64,000 nt of DNA from Terfezia claveryi (lineage: Eukaryota; Ascomycota; Pezizomycetes; Pezizales; Pezizaceae). Below, in pieces: positions 10,284-21,015 of the stretch. The stretch spans positions 310,001-374,000 of the forward strand of contig WHUX01000038.1 of NCBI GenBank assembly GCA_015179025.1, given 5' to 3'. Numbering within the stretch: the stretch's first letter is position 1; every line of letters starts with the position of its first letter. The notes under the pieces were generated by a model. That model was given only the letters and a program-made list of their open reading frames with translations. It had not been told where the DNA came from and did no database searches. The position numbers and the translations under genes are program-made.

Positions 10284-13106
10284 GCGCCATGGGAGGCAGG
10301 AGAAGGGATGTGCGTGGCACTTATGTCGTTACTTTTATTCTATACATTTGAGGGCGTAGGTAGTTGTTTATACATGAGATATTGGTCTGGTCTCTCATGA
10401 TTGCATTTTTTTCTTCTTTTAAATAGTTGGGTGAGTTACTCAATGGCTGGAGATAGGTTTATTTCGGTTCAGGTTAACATAGCCTAGGCTAGTTGTTCAT
10501 AAAATGGTAGTCATAAAATAGCTAATGATTATACACATTAGTATCTAGCCCTACTATACTACTTTGAGCCCAAGCAAAAAACGCGGGAAAACCTCTCTAT
10601 AACTGCTTACTTACTCATCATCCACAACTATTACCCCCATTTGAAGAAGGTTACCGCTGCTTCGATAGAATTTTCCAAGAGAATACTACATCTCCCTTTT
10701 GTAAGGAGTCAGGCATAAATGTTTTCCTTATGCACAAAGATAATGGTGAATAATGTCGAGGTATTCCTGTGAAATGAATGGAATAAGTTAGGAGATCTAG
10801 AGGGGAAGCTGTTGCGCGCAGTGAGGGAGAGGGGGTAGGGGGGATAAAAGTAAGAAAGGGAGCTTGGAGGGAGATGACATGTAGTCTACCGCATCCACTG
10901 GTGTATAACAATCCTTGTCAGTTTAAAGACATAGGTCGAGCTTATGCAGTAAAGGTGATAAAATAGGTGGATGGTAACAAGCTCACTGAGGTATAATGGT
11001 CCCTGTCAGGTGTATTATCTTTAAACTGACAAGGATCGTTGTTCGCCAGTGGATGTGGTACTCGTAAGTTACTCCTGCCTGGGCTCTTTGGTTGGTTGCT
11101 GGGTACTGGGTAGAGAGAGTGTAGAGTGCCGACCAAAAACTACATGCTGGATTTATTAACCAGACGAGATTAGAATGAAGTGGTGCATGAGAAGAGATAG
11201 GGAGAGCCCACAAAAAGGTTTGCTTTTACTCTATGTTATGGAGCACTTCGGCATAGGCTTTTTTTTTGGGGGGTGGGGGTGCTTTTCTTATATACTTTGC
11301 TATTATAAGCTTGGTTTTTTCTTTGCTATGTAGGCCTGAGTCCCGGTCTTGATTCCGCTCTTGATGTAATCTCTGAACCCAAACTAGGTAGCCTCTAATA
11401 CATGCATATACACTGTACAGTCTCGCCACTGCATATACATACAGTAATTAAACCTACTAGGGGGGTTCTTAAAGTACTACTACTACAAAGTCTGGTTGGC
11501 ACAACACCCTCCGTAGAGTACCCTGCCTGGATCGTCCAGTGTAAGAATAATGCCAGCACGTTGATATGTCGGGAAACGCTGGTGTGAGCGCAAGGCTATG
11601 GATTCCTGGGGATTGTGTTACTTGAATCAAATTTAACTGTTCCGGACAGCTTGCCGCGCACCAGCTTCTCCCACCCCGCATCTCCACCCTAGCGCACGAA
11701 TTTCTCTCTGCAGTCTGTGACTTCATTGTGCCGTCTAATCCCATTAGTGAGTATACATATTGAGGGTAATAGTACTATACAAAACCTTGAGGCCCGGTAT
11801 CTCCGGAAGTGTTAATATTTCTTTCCTGATGGTCTGGGGCTATCAAATAGTTGCATTAGTATAAAGTTAGGCTGGTTGCACAACCCCTCGTCCTAGATTA
11901 CCCGTTTCGTTTGTTAGTGCTTGTTAGTGAGGTACATAAAACTAAGGAGATTCGATAAACTCTAGATCCCCAAGTCCCGAATCAGATGGGTACTACCCCA
12001 GCTATTCTTCTTATTGGATGATGGCCTTCAGCCTTTCCCCCTTCCCCCCACCCCTTTCTCAAACACATCCAATGAGAGTGCCCAATAAGAGGCTGGTTAG
12101 GATTCGACTGTATACCAACTATTAGGTAGGTAGATCACAACTGGATACAGCAAACGAAGTGACAGCGGATGGCATGCAAAATAAACCACATGCTAGCACT
12201 GCTACAGCACTTGAGGGGCCTGCTTAGGCCATTCATTTGCCTCAAGCCTTAACCAAACTACAGTACATGGCGTTGAGGCGTGTTTAGTAACGAGACAATT
12301 TCGCTTAAAGCGGGTAATGTCTCGAGCAAACCTTGTTACTCCGTATAACACGATGCATTAGACCGTGCCCAGAGGCAATAAATGCATGTTAATCGATAGG
12401 ACAGGCAGAATTATTTGCTTCTTTGATTTTTTCAGCTTCTTACCGCGCAAATAAACTTAAGGCACAGCTGCAGGCTGCCATCTCATGACCTTGTGGCCAG
12501 CCTGGGAAAGTGGTCGCGTGCTCACTTGCAGAAAGCACAGATAGCTGCAGCCGGTATACTGGGATAGGAAAACTTGGTAGCGAGGCCCTGTATAAAGCAT
12601 TGGACATGAACGTTGAGAAGTTACAATAATACTTACATCGATGAGCCCCGCGGCGAGCGTCGCTTTTGACTACGGGTGTTGGAAAGGAAGGCTGTGTAGT
12701 GTAGAAAATTCGGTGCCTGTCTCTCGTCCCCTGCCATGCACGATCAGTCACTCCTGTGCCCGCACTGAGCAGCAGGCGGTATTTGTGCGGTGACATGGGC
12801 CCGGCGAAACCCTAGTCCCCTCTGTTCTGTCTGTACCCAAAATCGCCCCAGGCGAAATACTTCCTTCACCGTCCTATTGCCCTTATATTCTGATTCCTTA
12901 ACCCACCTTCCCACCCACACACGCGCTCAATGAGCCCCTCCCATTTGTTGCTGATCCTCCGTCTCGAGCTGATCTCACCAACAGAGGCACGGTTACTTTG
13001 ACATCTACCTACCCCCCCATAGATATCCAATTAGGGTTAGACTTTCCAGCCTTCAGCGTTATATACCCAGAGATCCTACGCCAGCGTTGACGCAAGATCA
13101 TCAGAG
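10284..13106. other. 2.8-kb gene-free spacer
   Basis: No ORF with recognisable content. It contains a foldback repeat at 10889-11058 and polypyrimidine patches. The last 250 bp before 13107 are C/T-rich and probably hold the promoter of the SPX-RING gene. Confidence 0.5.
10889..11058. repeat. Foldback (inverted) repeat, arms about 42 bp
   Basis: Left arm 10889-10930 (ccgcatccactgg..aacaatccttgtcag tttaaag) pairs with right arm 11018-11058 (ctttaaactgacaaggat..ccagtggatgtgg) across an 87-bp loop. A related word (ggtataatggtccctgtca) occurs again in the loop at about 10990-11008. It resembles a small palindromic MITE remnant. Confidence 0.7.
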
Positions 13107-15086
13107 ATGAAGTTCGCACATGCATTCACTGAACAGCTCCAAGGCAACGAGTACCCCTCCGAGTGGCTAAATGCGGCAATTCGGTACAGGCAGCTCAAGA
13201 AATGTATTAAGAAAGTTCAGAGAGAACTTGCGGAGCTTGGGTTGACCGCAGATATGTTGAAGACGCTAGCCAAGGAGAAAGTCGTCGGTAACGAACCCAC
13301 TCCAAACGGGGTGGAGAGTAACTTCCTCCTGAAACGGCGAGGTTCTCACGATAGCAGAATCAGCGACAGCTCTACCGAGAGCTCGAGTGTGGAGTTTGAC
13401 GAGGATGAGTGGTTGAGCAAGAACCCAGTCCCAAAATTGGTGGCCAGGGAGGAGCCTCCTAAGCAGGCAATTTCCTTTAGCTATTGGTTCGATGGTCCGT
13501 CTATACTTTCCTTACTTTCACATCTCTGTACCAACCAGGGATATCTAAAGTTTCATAATATCAAATACCCTTCCCCTCTTTTCGCGGATGGTGAAGGTGG
13601 CATGTAATTAAGACATGTGTGCCTAAATAGAACCATTCTAGATCTATCTACAAAACCAGAGCTACAAGTCACTAACAAATTTGAACTCATAGGCACCCTG
13701 CAGTCGTTCGTCCCCAAGCTCGTTCTCACTGTAGACTCCGAACACGGTGGCCTTCCAATCAATGTGAACTTGGCTTCCGAAACCCGGCGAGCACTGGAAG
13801 AGCTTGTTGCCCGACAGAGGCAAGGCCTTGCTACCACTGCTGACCCTTCGGCTGCTGAAGCTGCAGGCAAAGAGCATGTACCAGCAGCGGCTGATAATAC
13901 GATCGACGTTGACGTCGAACATACCTCTCAGGAAGGAAATGATAATGAAGATCTCCCGCCGCTGCTGGAGGTCCCCGAGGGTAGGATTCGACGGAAAAGG
14001 CGAGACAGGTATGTACATGCTTATGCATCGGGCAAAATCTGTCTTCTAGAACGTTTTACCCCATATATGGGATGTATATACTGAGTCCTCCATAGCCAAC
14101 GCCAGGTCGTCATCCCCCTCTCCTCCGACCATGAATTCTTCAGCACCCTTACCCACGAAATCTCCCTCATTGATATCCTCCAAACCCGTGAAGAAGCAAG
14201 CATAACCTCCCACATCGTCTCTCTCTCCGACCATATCACCTGTGTTTCTAAACCCACCTCGCTATCAAAACACTCAGACCTCTACCCCTGGCGGGAGATC
14301 TTCCAGCTCTACACCGAATCAGGAATATTCTTCTCCACCCGCGAACGCGATAACCATAAACAACGGGCTGTTGAGGATGTCGAGGCGAAAATCAAGTGTT
14401 TTGGGTCAGAGATGGAAAGACGGGGTATTGTAAAATCATTCAGGAATAAGAAGAGTGGGGTGTTTCTGGGGCAGTTTTTACAGGTCAATTTTGAGATTTT
14501 GAGATTGTTGAGGTTTAGAGAGATTAATAAGACTGCTATGAGGAAAATTTTGAAAAGTATTTTTCCCTTCCCAATAAATTTATTCCCCAAGTTTTCTTTT
14601 TTTTGCGCTAACAATTCCATACTATTAGAATTTGACAAACGTACCTCTCTCAGCGCCTCCTCTTCCTTCCCCTCCTTCATCTCCTCCGACCCCTTCCTCA
14701 CCTCCCACCTCGCCAAAGCCCTCTGCTTCACCCTTCAAAACCGCCTCCTCACGCTCATCCCCCAACTCGACGACTACCTCTGTCCAATTTGCTCCTCCAT
14801 ATCCGTCAAACCTGTTCGCCTCGAATGCTCGCATGTCTTTTGTGTGCGCTGCCTAGTCAAGTTGCAGCGTGAGCGGAAAAGGTTTTGTCCTATCTGTCGA
14901 GGTGATGTAGTCCTAAAGGCAGATAGTAGCAATTTAGATATAGGATTGTGGAACTTTCTAAGACAGTATTTCCCCAAGGAGGCGAGGGAGAAGCAAATGG
15001 AGAATGAGAAGGAGGTGGCGTTGGAGCAGTTTAGGGTGATGCAGAGTCAGGGAATTGGGGGTTTGAAGAGGTGTGTGGTGATGTGA
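13107..15086 (+). CDS. SPX domain and RING finger protein
   Basis: Four exons in phase (13107-13494, 13693-14008, 14096-14556, 14629-15086) give 540 aa. The N-terminus (MKFAHAFTEQL, then PSEWLNAAIRYRQLKKCIKK) is a classical SPX start. The SPX region resumes in exon 3 with DLYPWREIFQLYTESGIFFS and VNFEILRLLRFREINKTA, so the domain is split by a long variable insert. A C3HC4 RING follows at about residues 440-478 (LCPICSS, CSHVFCVRCL, FCPICRGD). Fungal SPX-RING proteins are inferred to be E3 ubiquitin ligases whose SPX domain senses inositol pyrophosphates and thus phosphate status. Introns have good signals (gtcactaac..tcatag; gtatgt..catag; gcgctaac..ttag). The first intron (198 nt) is longer than its neighbours, so a missed small exon there is possible. 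Confidence 0.88.
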
Positions 15087-15625
15087 GCAAGTGGTAGGAT
15101 TGGGTGTTGAGGGTAAATGTTTCTGTATTGCTTCTGCTATGTATAAAATATTGTGGTGGGTGGCGCGTGTGTGTTGGTTTTGGTTTCTAGGTTGGTTTCA
15201 AGATTGGAGATATGGGAACTGGGTAATTCATATACCATTTTCAATTTTCAATTTTACCTCTATATTTTATTTTTTATCTTTTATTTCCTGTAAGAGCTTA
15301 TTTAGTTGGCTGTGTTGAATTGAGGAAAAATACCTACCCCCAGTAAACTCGTGTGCTGCATAGGCATAAAGAACAGGCCCCTGGGCAGTCGGGTTCCACT
15401 TAGTCTCGGCACCCGACCCTCGAGCTTGGTGCCGAGACTAGGTTCCACTAGCCCCTCACGGGATATGGGCAGCTGCAACCAGAACCAGACTAGCTAAGCC
15501 TACCGTAGAGAGCTACCGTGTATAGCGCAGAATGGGGCGTACAGTACTGGTAGACACCTTCACGGTAGACTCTGCTAGAAGATACAGAGGGTTGTTACAA
15601 AAGTATGCAAAAATTAAGTTTCAAT
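15087..15625. other. Spacer with a perfect 13-bp hairpin
   Basis: No gene seen. T-rich 3' flank of the SPX-RING gene up to about 15330, then a GC-richer stretch that includes the hairpin described separately. Confidence 0.5.
15401..15440. repeat. Perfect 13-bp stem hairpin
   Basis: TAGTCTCGGCACC at 15401-15413 is the exact reverse complement of GGTGCCGAGACTA at 15428-15440, with a 14-nt loop. The whole is flanked by the direct repeat ggttccact. Confidence 0.85.
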
Positions 15626-15698
15626 TGCTCACACTGTGATTCGAACACAGGATCTCGTCATTACTAGTGACGCGCTTTACCAACTAAGCCATGCGAGC
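15626..15698 (-). tRNA. tRNA-Thr (anticodon AGT)
   Basis: On the minus strand a 73-nt cloverleaf folds completely. The acceptor stem pairs GCTCGCA with TGTGAGC (one G-T). The D arm is GCTT..AAGC-like, and the anticodon stem CGTCA/TGACG encloses the loop CTAGTAA with anticodon AGT (read as IGT, decoding ACU/ACC/ACA). The T arm is CTGTG-TTCGAAT-CACAG and the discriminator is A. No intron. No CCA is encoded, as expected in a eukaryote. Confidence 0.95.
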
Positions 15699-16164
15699 GG
15701 TAGATGTACACTTATCAGCAAAATTAATATACGTACCATCCTTGTGAATCTATTGATAATGTCCTCTCGAAGCTTTTATCACCACTACGATCTTTGACCC
15801 AAGTTCTGATGTTGGCGCGGTGAAAGGTTTGAGCGGATTGTGGATGCAATGAATAGCGGGTACGTGGTACTAGGAATCAGCGAGAGGATTCAAAAAGTGG
15901 ATTAGTAGAGATATAAGACTGCTGTGGGAGTAACCGGTGGTTAATAGGGACTGTTGAAGAAGCTGAGGAAATGGAGAAGGGAGGCATGCTGTTTAGTTTT
16001 TGGCATATCCGAAAGTGTTGTGAATAAACTCTCGCTAGTACCCATGAAGGGTCACGGGAAGTAAGCAACCAAAAGAAGGCAATTGGGAATGCGAGGAGAA
16101 TACCGGGATTCCACATCAGGGCAATTGGGAAAAAACTGTGAAGGATAAAAGAGCCGGAAAGTAC

Positions 16165-16305
16165 GCAGGAAAACATCTCTTTGGAAGTAGAGCACTAGGA
16201 CCATAGCAATAAGCCTATAGCGATATCTAGATAATTCTCCTCTTTGAATATACACGAACAATTCTCTTCACGATTCCTCCGCTGCATAACCTCGTAATCT
16301 TACAG
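16165..16305 (+). repeat. Dispersed repeat copy (partner at 63290-63440)
   Basis: Shared ordered words: tctctttgga / tctttcca, agcactag / aacactag, tatagcgat, agataattctc / agatagttctc, atatacacgaa / atatacaag, attcctcc, and exact cctcgtaatcttacag at the end. Divergent, same orientation. Confidence 0.5.
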
Positions 16306-16619
16306 AAAGGAGTGTCAGTGAGCAAATGTGTACTAAGCAGCGTTAGCATTGAGACCGATTCTAACCAATACCATTAACTAGGAATGGTTAATGAACCTCA
16401 AAAAACCGAATCAAGGGGAGTAACTTCATTGAGACAGTGCGACTGCACGGAGCTTTTTTTTCCTTTTATTCTCCTATGCAATAGAACTAGATGGTTTTCA
16501 CCTTATCTCCTACATGTTAGAACTAGCATGTCATTCCCTTTTTCATTTTTTTTTTCATTTTTCCTTAACCAACCTTCAGAACTGCAGATGTGATTTGTGC
16601 AGAGACAGCGCGAGTAGGG

Positions 16620-16695
16620 CAGATTAACTTGCCCCAATTTCAATTCCGAGTGGTTCGTCATAATCCCCTGAAGGGGGGTGCATACGAGTACCTAC
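16620..16695 (-). repeat. Dispersed repeat copy, inverted relative to 6090-6175
   Basis: The reverse complement reads ctcgtatgcacc, cccttc.gggg, atgacga.ccactcgga, ggcaagttaa.ctgcc, the same ordered words as at 6090-6175. Confidence 0.6.
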
Positions 16696-18289
16696 TGTGT
16701 TTTTTTGTTTTAATAAAAAGTACGTAGGGGACACTCTCAGGGTAACACCTTACCTTTTAGAGTTCTATCAGTGACCTAGACTTTTCTTTAAAACAAAAAA
16801 AAGTAACCAGACAACCATTCTAAGTTATTTCCTTTCATGGCAGCTCATCACTATACCTCACGGCAGGCTTCCCATCCTGCCATGAGAAATGTGTAATGTT
16901 AATATACGGTTACATGCAACGATGCGGGAATACTTATAGAGGCTTATGTTCTGCCCACTTCCAAATAGCAAAACAATGTTTAATGAAAACCTTAGTTTCA
17001 GAGTATATTGACCAAGAAAACGTATTCTATTCTCGCCCCAAATATACCACCTCCTCCTTCATTCAAAACGTGGTGGAAGGTTTCTTCGGAGCCATCCATA
17101 TATAGCATATTCAGATATCACAGCCTTTTCTTTTCATTCCGGTTCATATCCAACAGAGGTAGCGAGTCGGTTCTTTTTGTATAGCACGCGATTAATGTGC
17201 TTGACCCTTCTTCAGTCCACCCGGATTTCCGGGATACCGCCCCGAGTAGTGCACATGAGTGATATTTTTTCATGGAACTTCGAAGAGAATATGCCCTCAA
17301 CAATTCACCTACACTACAACGTGTCATTTTTGGGGATACGTTAACGGGCAGTGAGCTCCACTAACTTATACTCCATGGATCATCACCACTAATGTAATTC
17401 CTATCCGCGAACCCCCCTCCCTCCCCCTCTCTTACCTCCCCCCACCCCCCCCCCGCCGCTCTCATCTACGAATCGCCCATGGTCTGTAGACTCCTCCGGG
17501 GGAAACATACCCTAGTATCGGTCTTCTAATGCTTCTGGAATATAAAACTCTTGAACTTGATAAGTACTGTTTTTCGGAGCCCATAAGCACATAAGTTCAA
17601 GGCGTAGGTTAGTTTCTTATGACTCTTGTGTTAGTTGTAAAGGCATCTTGTACAGGAGTTCATATGTGCACGTGGGGAGTGCTTTTGCCCTCACATACAT
17701 TCGCACACGTACATACATACTCATACATACTTGCGTATCTTCGTACGCTCACACACACATATATACGCTGTATCTTCGTATACCTAAATGTATGTACATA
17801 CAGACCCTTATAGGTGAAGTGTCTCTTCGTTGACCACTATCTATCTTATCTGTTGCTGCCCATAACCTTTGTCATCCCAATAATGGGATGTTCTTGAGAT
17901 GAGAGGTTTTGCATAGCAACACTAACAGCGAATAGACAGATGAATGGCCACTAAAGGAACACTTCACCTGATGAGTATGTCTGTAAGACAGTGCGAACGT
18001 ATGAGTGAGCACGTAGATATGAGTGTATGAATATATGAGTGTCTGAGACGTTCTCCTTGCTACTCCCTCTCTAGAGACGCAACATGAAGAGCTCTATATA
18101 TACATGAAAGGGTTAATGCTAACGAGTATTGCTGGGAAGCAGGTATGTGCTGGAGTATGTCATCGCCATAATGTCACGATAACGTATGACATAAGTGCAT
18201 ATGTAGCTTTGCCAACCAGACTAGTAGCTACGTGTGTGGCATCGTTATGATGTCTGACGTGAGTAGCATCTGGCGACAACATCATAGAT

Positions 18290-19070
18290 TAGTGGTGGTC
18301 AATAAGAGTCTGTAGAACCCTGTACGATGTACGGGAACTTTCTGTTTCACACCTTGGCATCTTGGCAATAGCGCCTTATTGGCCGACGGCTTTTTGGCGT
18401 CACAGAGTTTCAGACCTGAGCCTGTACTGGTGACGGCAGGTTTTTGTCCCGTCACCTACAGGAAAAAACCTGTGACTCCTACAGGATTTCCTGTAGGCAC
18501 AATTCATGGTCGAAACCTGAGTCGGAGCGCTTGGTCGCTTGAATGGAAGATAACAAGAAGAGCTACGGGAAAAGCAAATAACATGGCAAAAGCTTATAAA
18601 AGCTCAGGTATTCACAGATGAAAAACATATCACTGCGAAGAGAATTACAGATAAAGCTACAAATATGAAGCGATCATTGAAGGAGGCTCAATGCATACGG
18701 AAGAAAGAAAGAAATGCGGTATTAGGATAGTTTTGTATATAGGCCTGAAGGAGATCAAACAAGTCCTCAAGATCCCCCTCATAATTATTCCCCTCTTCTG
18801 ATGAAGATGCCAATGTATAGGCACATACGGTATTTTCAGCAACAATTTCGAGTTGATATAGAGCTTGAGCTTTTTCCGTTCTTCGAGGCAATGATTGTAG
18901 GTAGTGATGATATCTACGTCATGTCACTTACAGGAAATTCATATAAGGTCGGTCAATATGTTTCAGTTATTTTGGTTAATGCGTGGCTTACGCTAAAAAC
19001 CCCGTACATGATACAGGATCTACAGAAACTTTAGTCTGGCTTGCACTCAGAAACTTATTGACCACCACTA
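18290..19070. mobile_element. Tc1/mariner-like non-autonomous element with TA flanks
   Basis: Inverted ends read TA/GTGGTGGTCAATAAG on the left (18290-18306) and its reverse complement, ending CCACCAC/TA, on the right (to 19070). After a 28-nt offset the arms share a second block (TAGA.CCTGTA..ATGTACGGG). The element between the TAs is 777 bp. TA target duplication and an AGTGG..CAATAAGTTT end fit Tc1/mariner-type elements; the likeness to impala/mimp ends is from memory. No intact transposase. Inside are nested short hairpins (gtgacgg..cccgtcac; cctacagga..tcctgtagg) at about 18430-18500. Confidence 0.7.
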
Positions 19071-20639
19071 GTGAGTAGCAAACTTACCCAAGCTTAAGCA
19101 TGTATGCCCACGCACGCTGGGAGTGTGGGTTTCTCTGACCCTGGCACAAAATGCGTGTGATGTAAAATATTGTGGATAACCTCATAGCAAGACCTGCAGA
19201 TGCAGCCGCTCACCAGTCGTGAACGAAATCTCCGTGAGCCACGGAATTGAGCCGAGCCAATTGCAAGGAGGTACTCGGGTAAGTGGCAAGCTATGTTGGA
19301 TCTCGTAAATGAATGTATGACCAGCAATATATCCGCGTGGTTAACGTTGAGCAGGATCCAGTAGTCTGGTTGATTTTGTATGATGTATGATTTGTATGAC
19401 TCACGTACTTTTCAACATATGTGACCCGTCGGGCTTGGCTTACTTAGTGCTCGGCATGTGACCCATCGGGCTTGGCTTAGTGCTTGACAGCCGATGCAAA
19501 CGCCCTCCATCCTCCCTTTTTTACTGCTTTTCATTCTCTCCCCAGCGATTACTCTCTCTCCAGTCTCGTTTCTGTCCGCTTCGTCTGCAATGCTCAATTA
19601 CTCTATCAAAGGCCATCGGTATGTTGGACTCCGCGGGAAATTGTCGCGAAGGCGAGTGAATACGCAGGTACGTGCAATACAATGAAGAGTGATTTACAGG
19701 TGACATCCTAACATTTATCTAGGCATAGAACGCCCATTCGTATAATTATTGGCTATCCGATAAAGGGGAAATACACTCATATGTCCAGATGCAGCAAGGG
19801 TTCATGGTGGCATATGGTTTTGCTGGCGTTAGTAATGTATATAGTTACTAATTGATACTTCATAGTTGGCAGCAATATGGCAAATGCAGGAACAGTTTCA
19901 AACAAAGCTTGATGGAAAATTCATTGAGCTCAAACATGAGATCAGAGCTGCTGAGGCCAAAAATGCTGAGCTCGTAGCTAGTCTCACAGCTGTTCAATGA
20001 AGCGTACGCATTGTTGAAGAGTCCCCTGCGAAGAATTATAGTCAACGTCAATAGTATATTGAAATGTTTATGTACACAAAAGCTAGTCTGTGGAGGTCGT
20101 TATGCCAACCAGACTACACAAAAGCTTATCCCATCGGAGGGGCAGTTAGTGGCTTTTTATGTACCGGTAATATCTAGTTGATCCATCAGCATTACGCTAG
20201 GTAGCAGGTTTACCTAGTGCCAATTAAATATGGCCCAAGATCATAATGAGGTACTGACTATGCTAGCAGGTTTATTGCCAATTATTTACTGTGGTGGGAG
20301 ATCCTGCGGGAAAGTCTCCCACCCGCAGCACGCATTGGTATTTAAAATTTTTGACTGCTTCTTTCGGTATCATTGGATGGTTGCCTTTTTGAGAAATCAC
20401 ACAGGTTGATCGAGACTAGTCCTTTTTCTACCCTTTTTTTTTTTTTTTTTTTTTTGAGTCTGACGCTGTGGAGCCTAAGGGCTCCGTTCCTCCCCCGCCA
20501 CACCCTTACCGGCCCTGATAGACCAATAACAACAGATAACGAGTCCAGACACCACGCTCGCAACCGAGCTTGGCTCCCAATGCTTTTGTCTTTCTGTGGT
20601 CGGTACGGAACTCCTCCATTCACAACCGTGATATAGGTC
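19071..20639. other. Gene-poor spacer with a short tandem repeat and possible small exons
   Basis: A two-copy direct repeat (catgtgaccc.tcgggcttggctta.. units) lies at about 19417-19488. A pyrimidine-rich stretch and possible small exons follow (listed separately). A T tract of more than 20 nt lies at about 20431-20455. No recognised gene. Confidence 0.45.
19590..20000 (+). CDS. Possible small spliced gene with coiled-coil last exon (tentative)
   Basis: A segment at 19866-20000 follows a ..cttcatag acceptor and encodes a strongly heptad-patterned peptide ending at TGA: WQMQEQFQTKLDGKFIEL, then KHEIRAAEAKNAELVASL. Upstream, 19590-19668 ends at a gtacgt donor after a short open stretch. Whether these belong together is unproven. 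There is no known domain. It may be a small gene or a relic. Confidence 0.25.
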
Positions 20640-20699
20640 CGGACTTTTACCTTGGCCGTACGATATATTGGAGGAATTCATATATACCAGGCTGTATAT

Positions 20700-21015
20700 A
20701 TGCATGATATTCATGGCTTTTCGGGTCTCTCTATATGTATGAATTCATGTCTTTTCGGGTCTCTCTATATGCATGTTATTCATGCATTCGGGGTCTCTCT
20801 ACATGAATCATGGCTTTTCGGGTCTCTCTATATGTATGAATTCATGCCTTTTCGGCCCTCTCTATGGGTACGAATTCATGGCTTTTTGGGTCTGTCTCTA
20901 TGTATGAATTCATGGCTTTTTGGGTCTGTCTATATATACGAATTCAAGGCTTTTCGGAAACTCTCTATATATACGAATTCATGGCTTTTTGGGTCTCTCT
21001 ATATGTATGAATTGC
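20700..21015 (+). repeat. 34-bp minisatellite, about nine units
   Basis: Degenerate units of the form gaattcatggcttttcgggtctctctatatgtat are repeated head to tail. As 34 is not a multiple of three, the units rotate through all three frames, yet 20652-21083 stays open because the unit lacks stops in the forward frames. Confidence 0.9.

Larger units (their letters stand above)
15699..18291. other. Gene-free spacer with dispersed repeats and microsatellites
   Basis: No credible gene. About 16165-16305 resembles 63290-63440 (shared tatagcgat.., exact match cctcgtaatcttacag). About 16620-16695 is the inverted partner of the repeat at 6090-6175. A C-rich run lies at about 17407-17458 and a CATA/CACA-type microsatellite (catacatac, cacacacat) at about 17690-17770. 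Confidence 0.5.

Noticed and set aside
18379..18621. 80-codon ORF inside the TA-flanked element as a transposase fragment
   Set aside because: No DDE/D signature or helix-turn-helix pattern recognised; it lies across nested hairpins.
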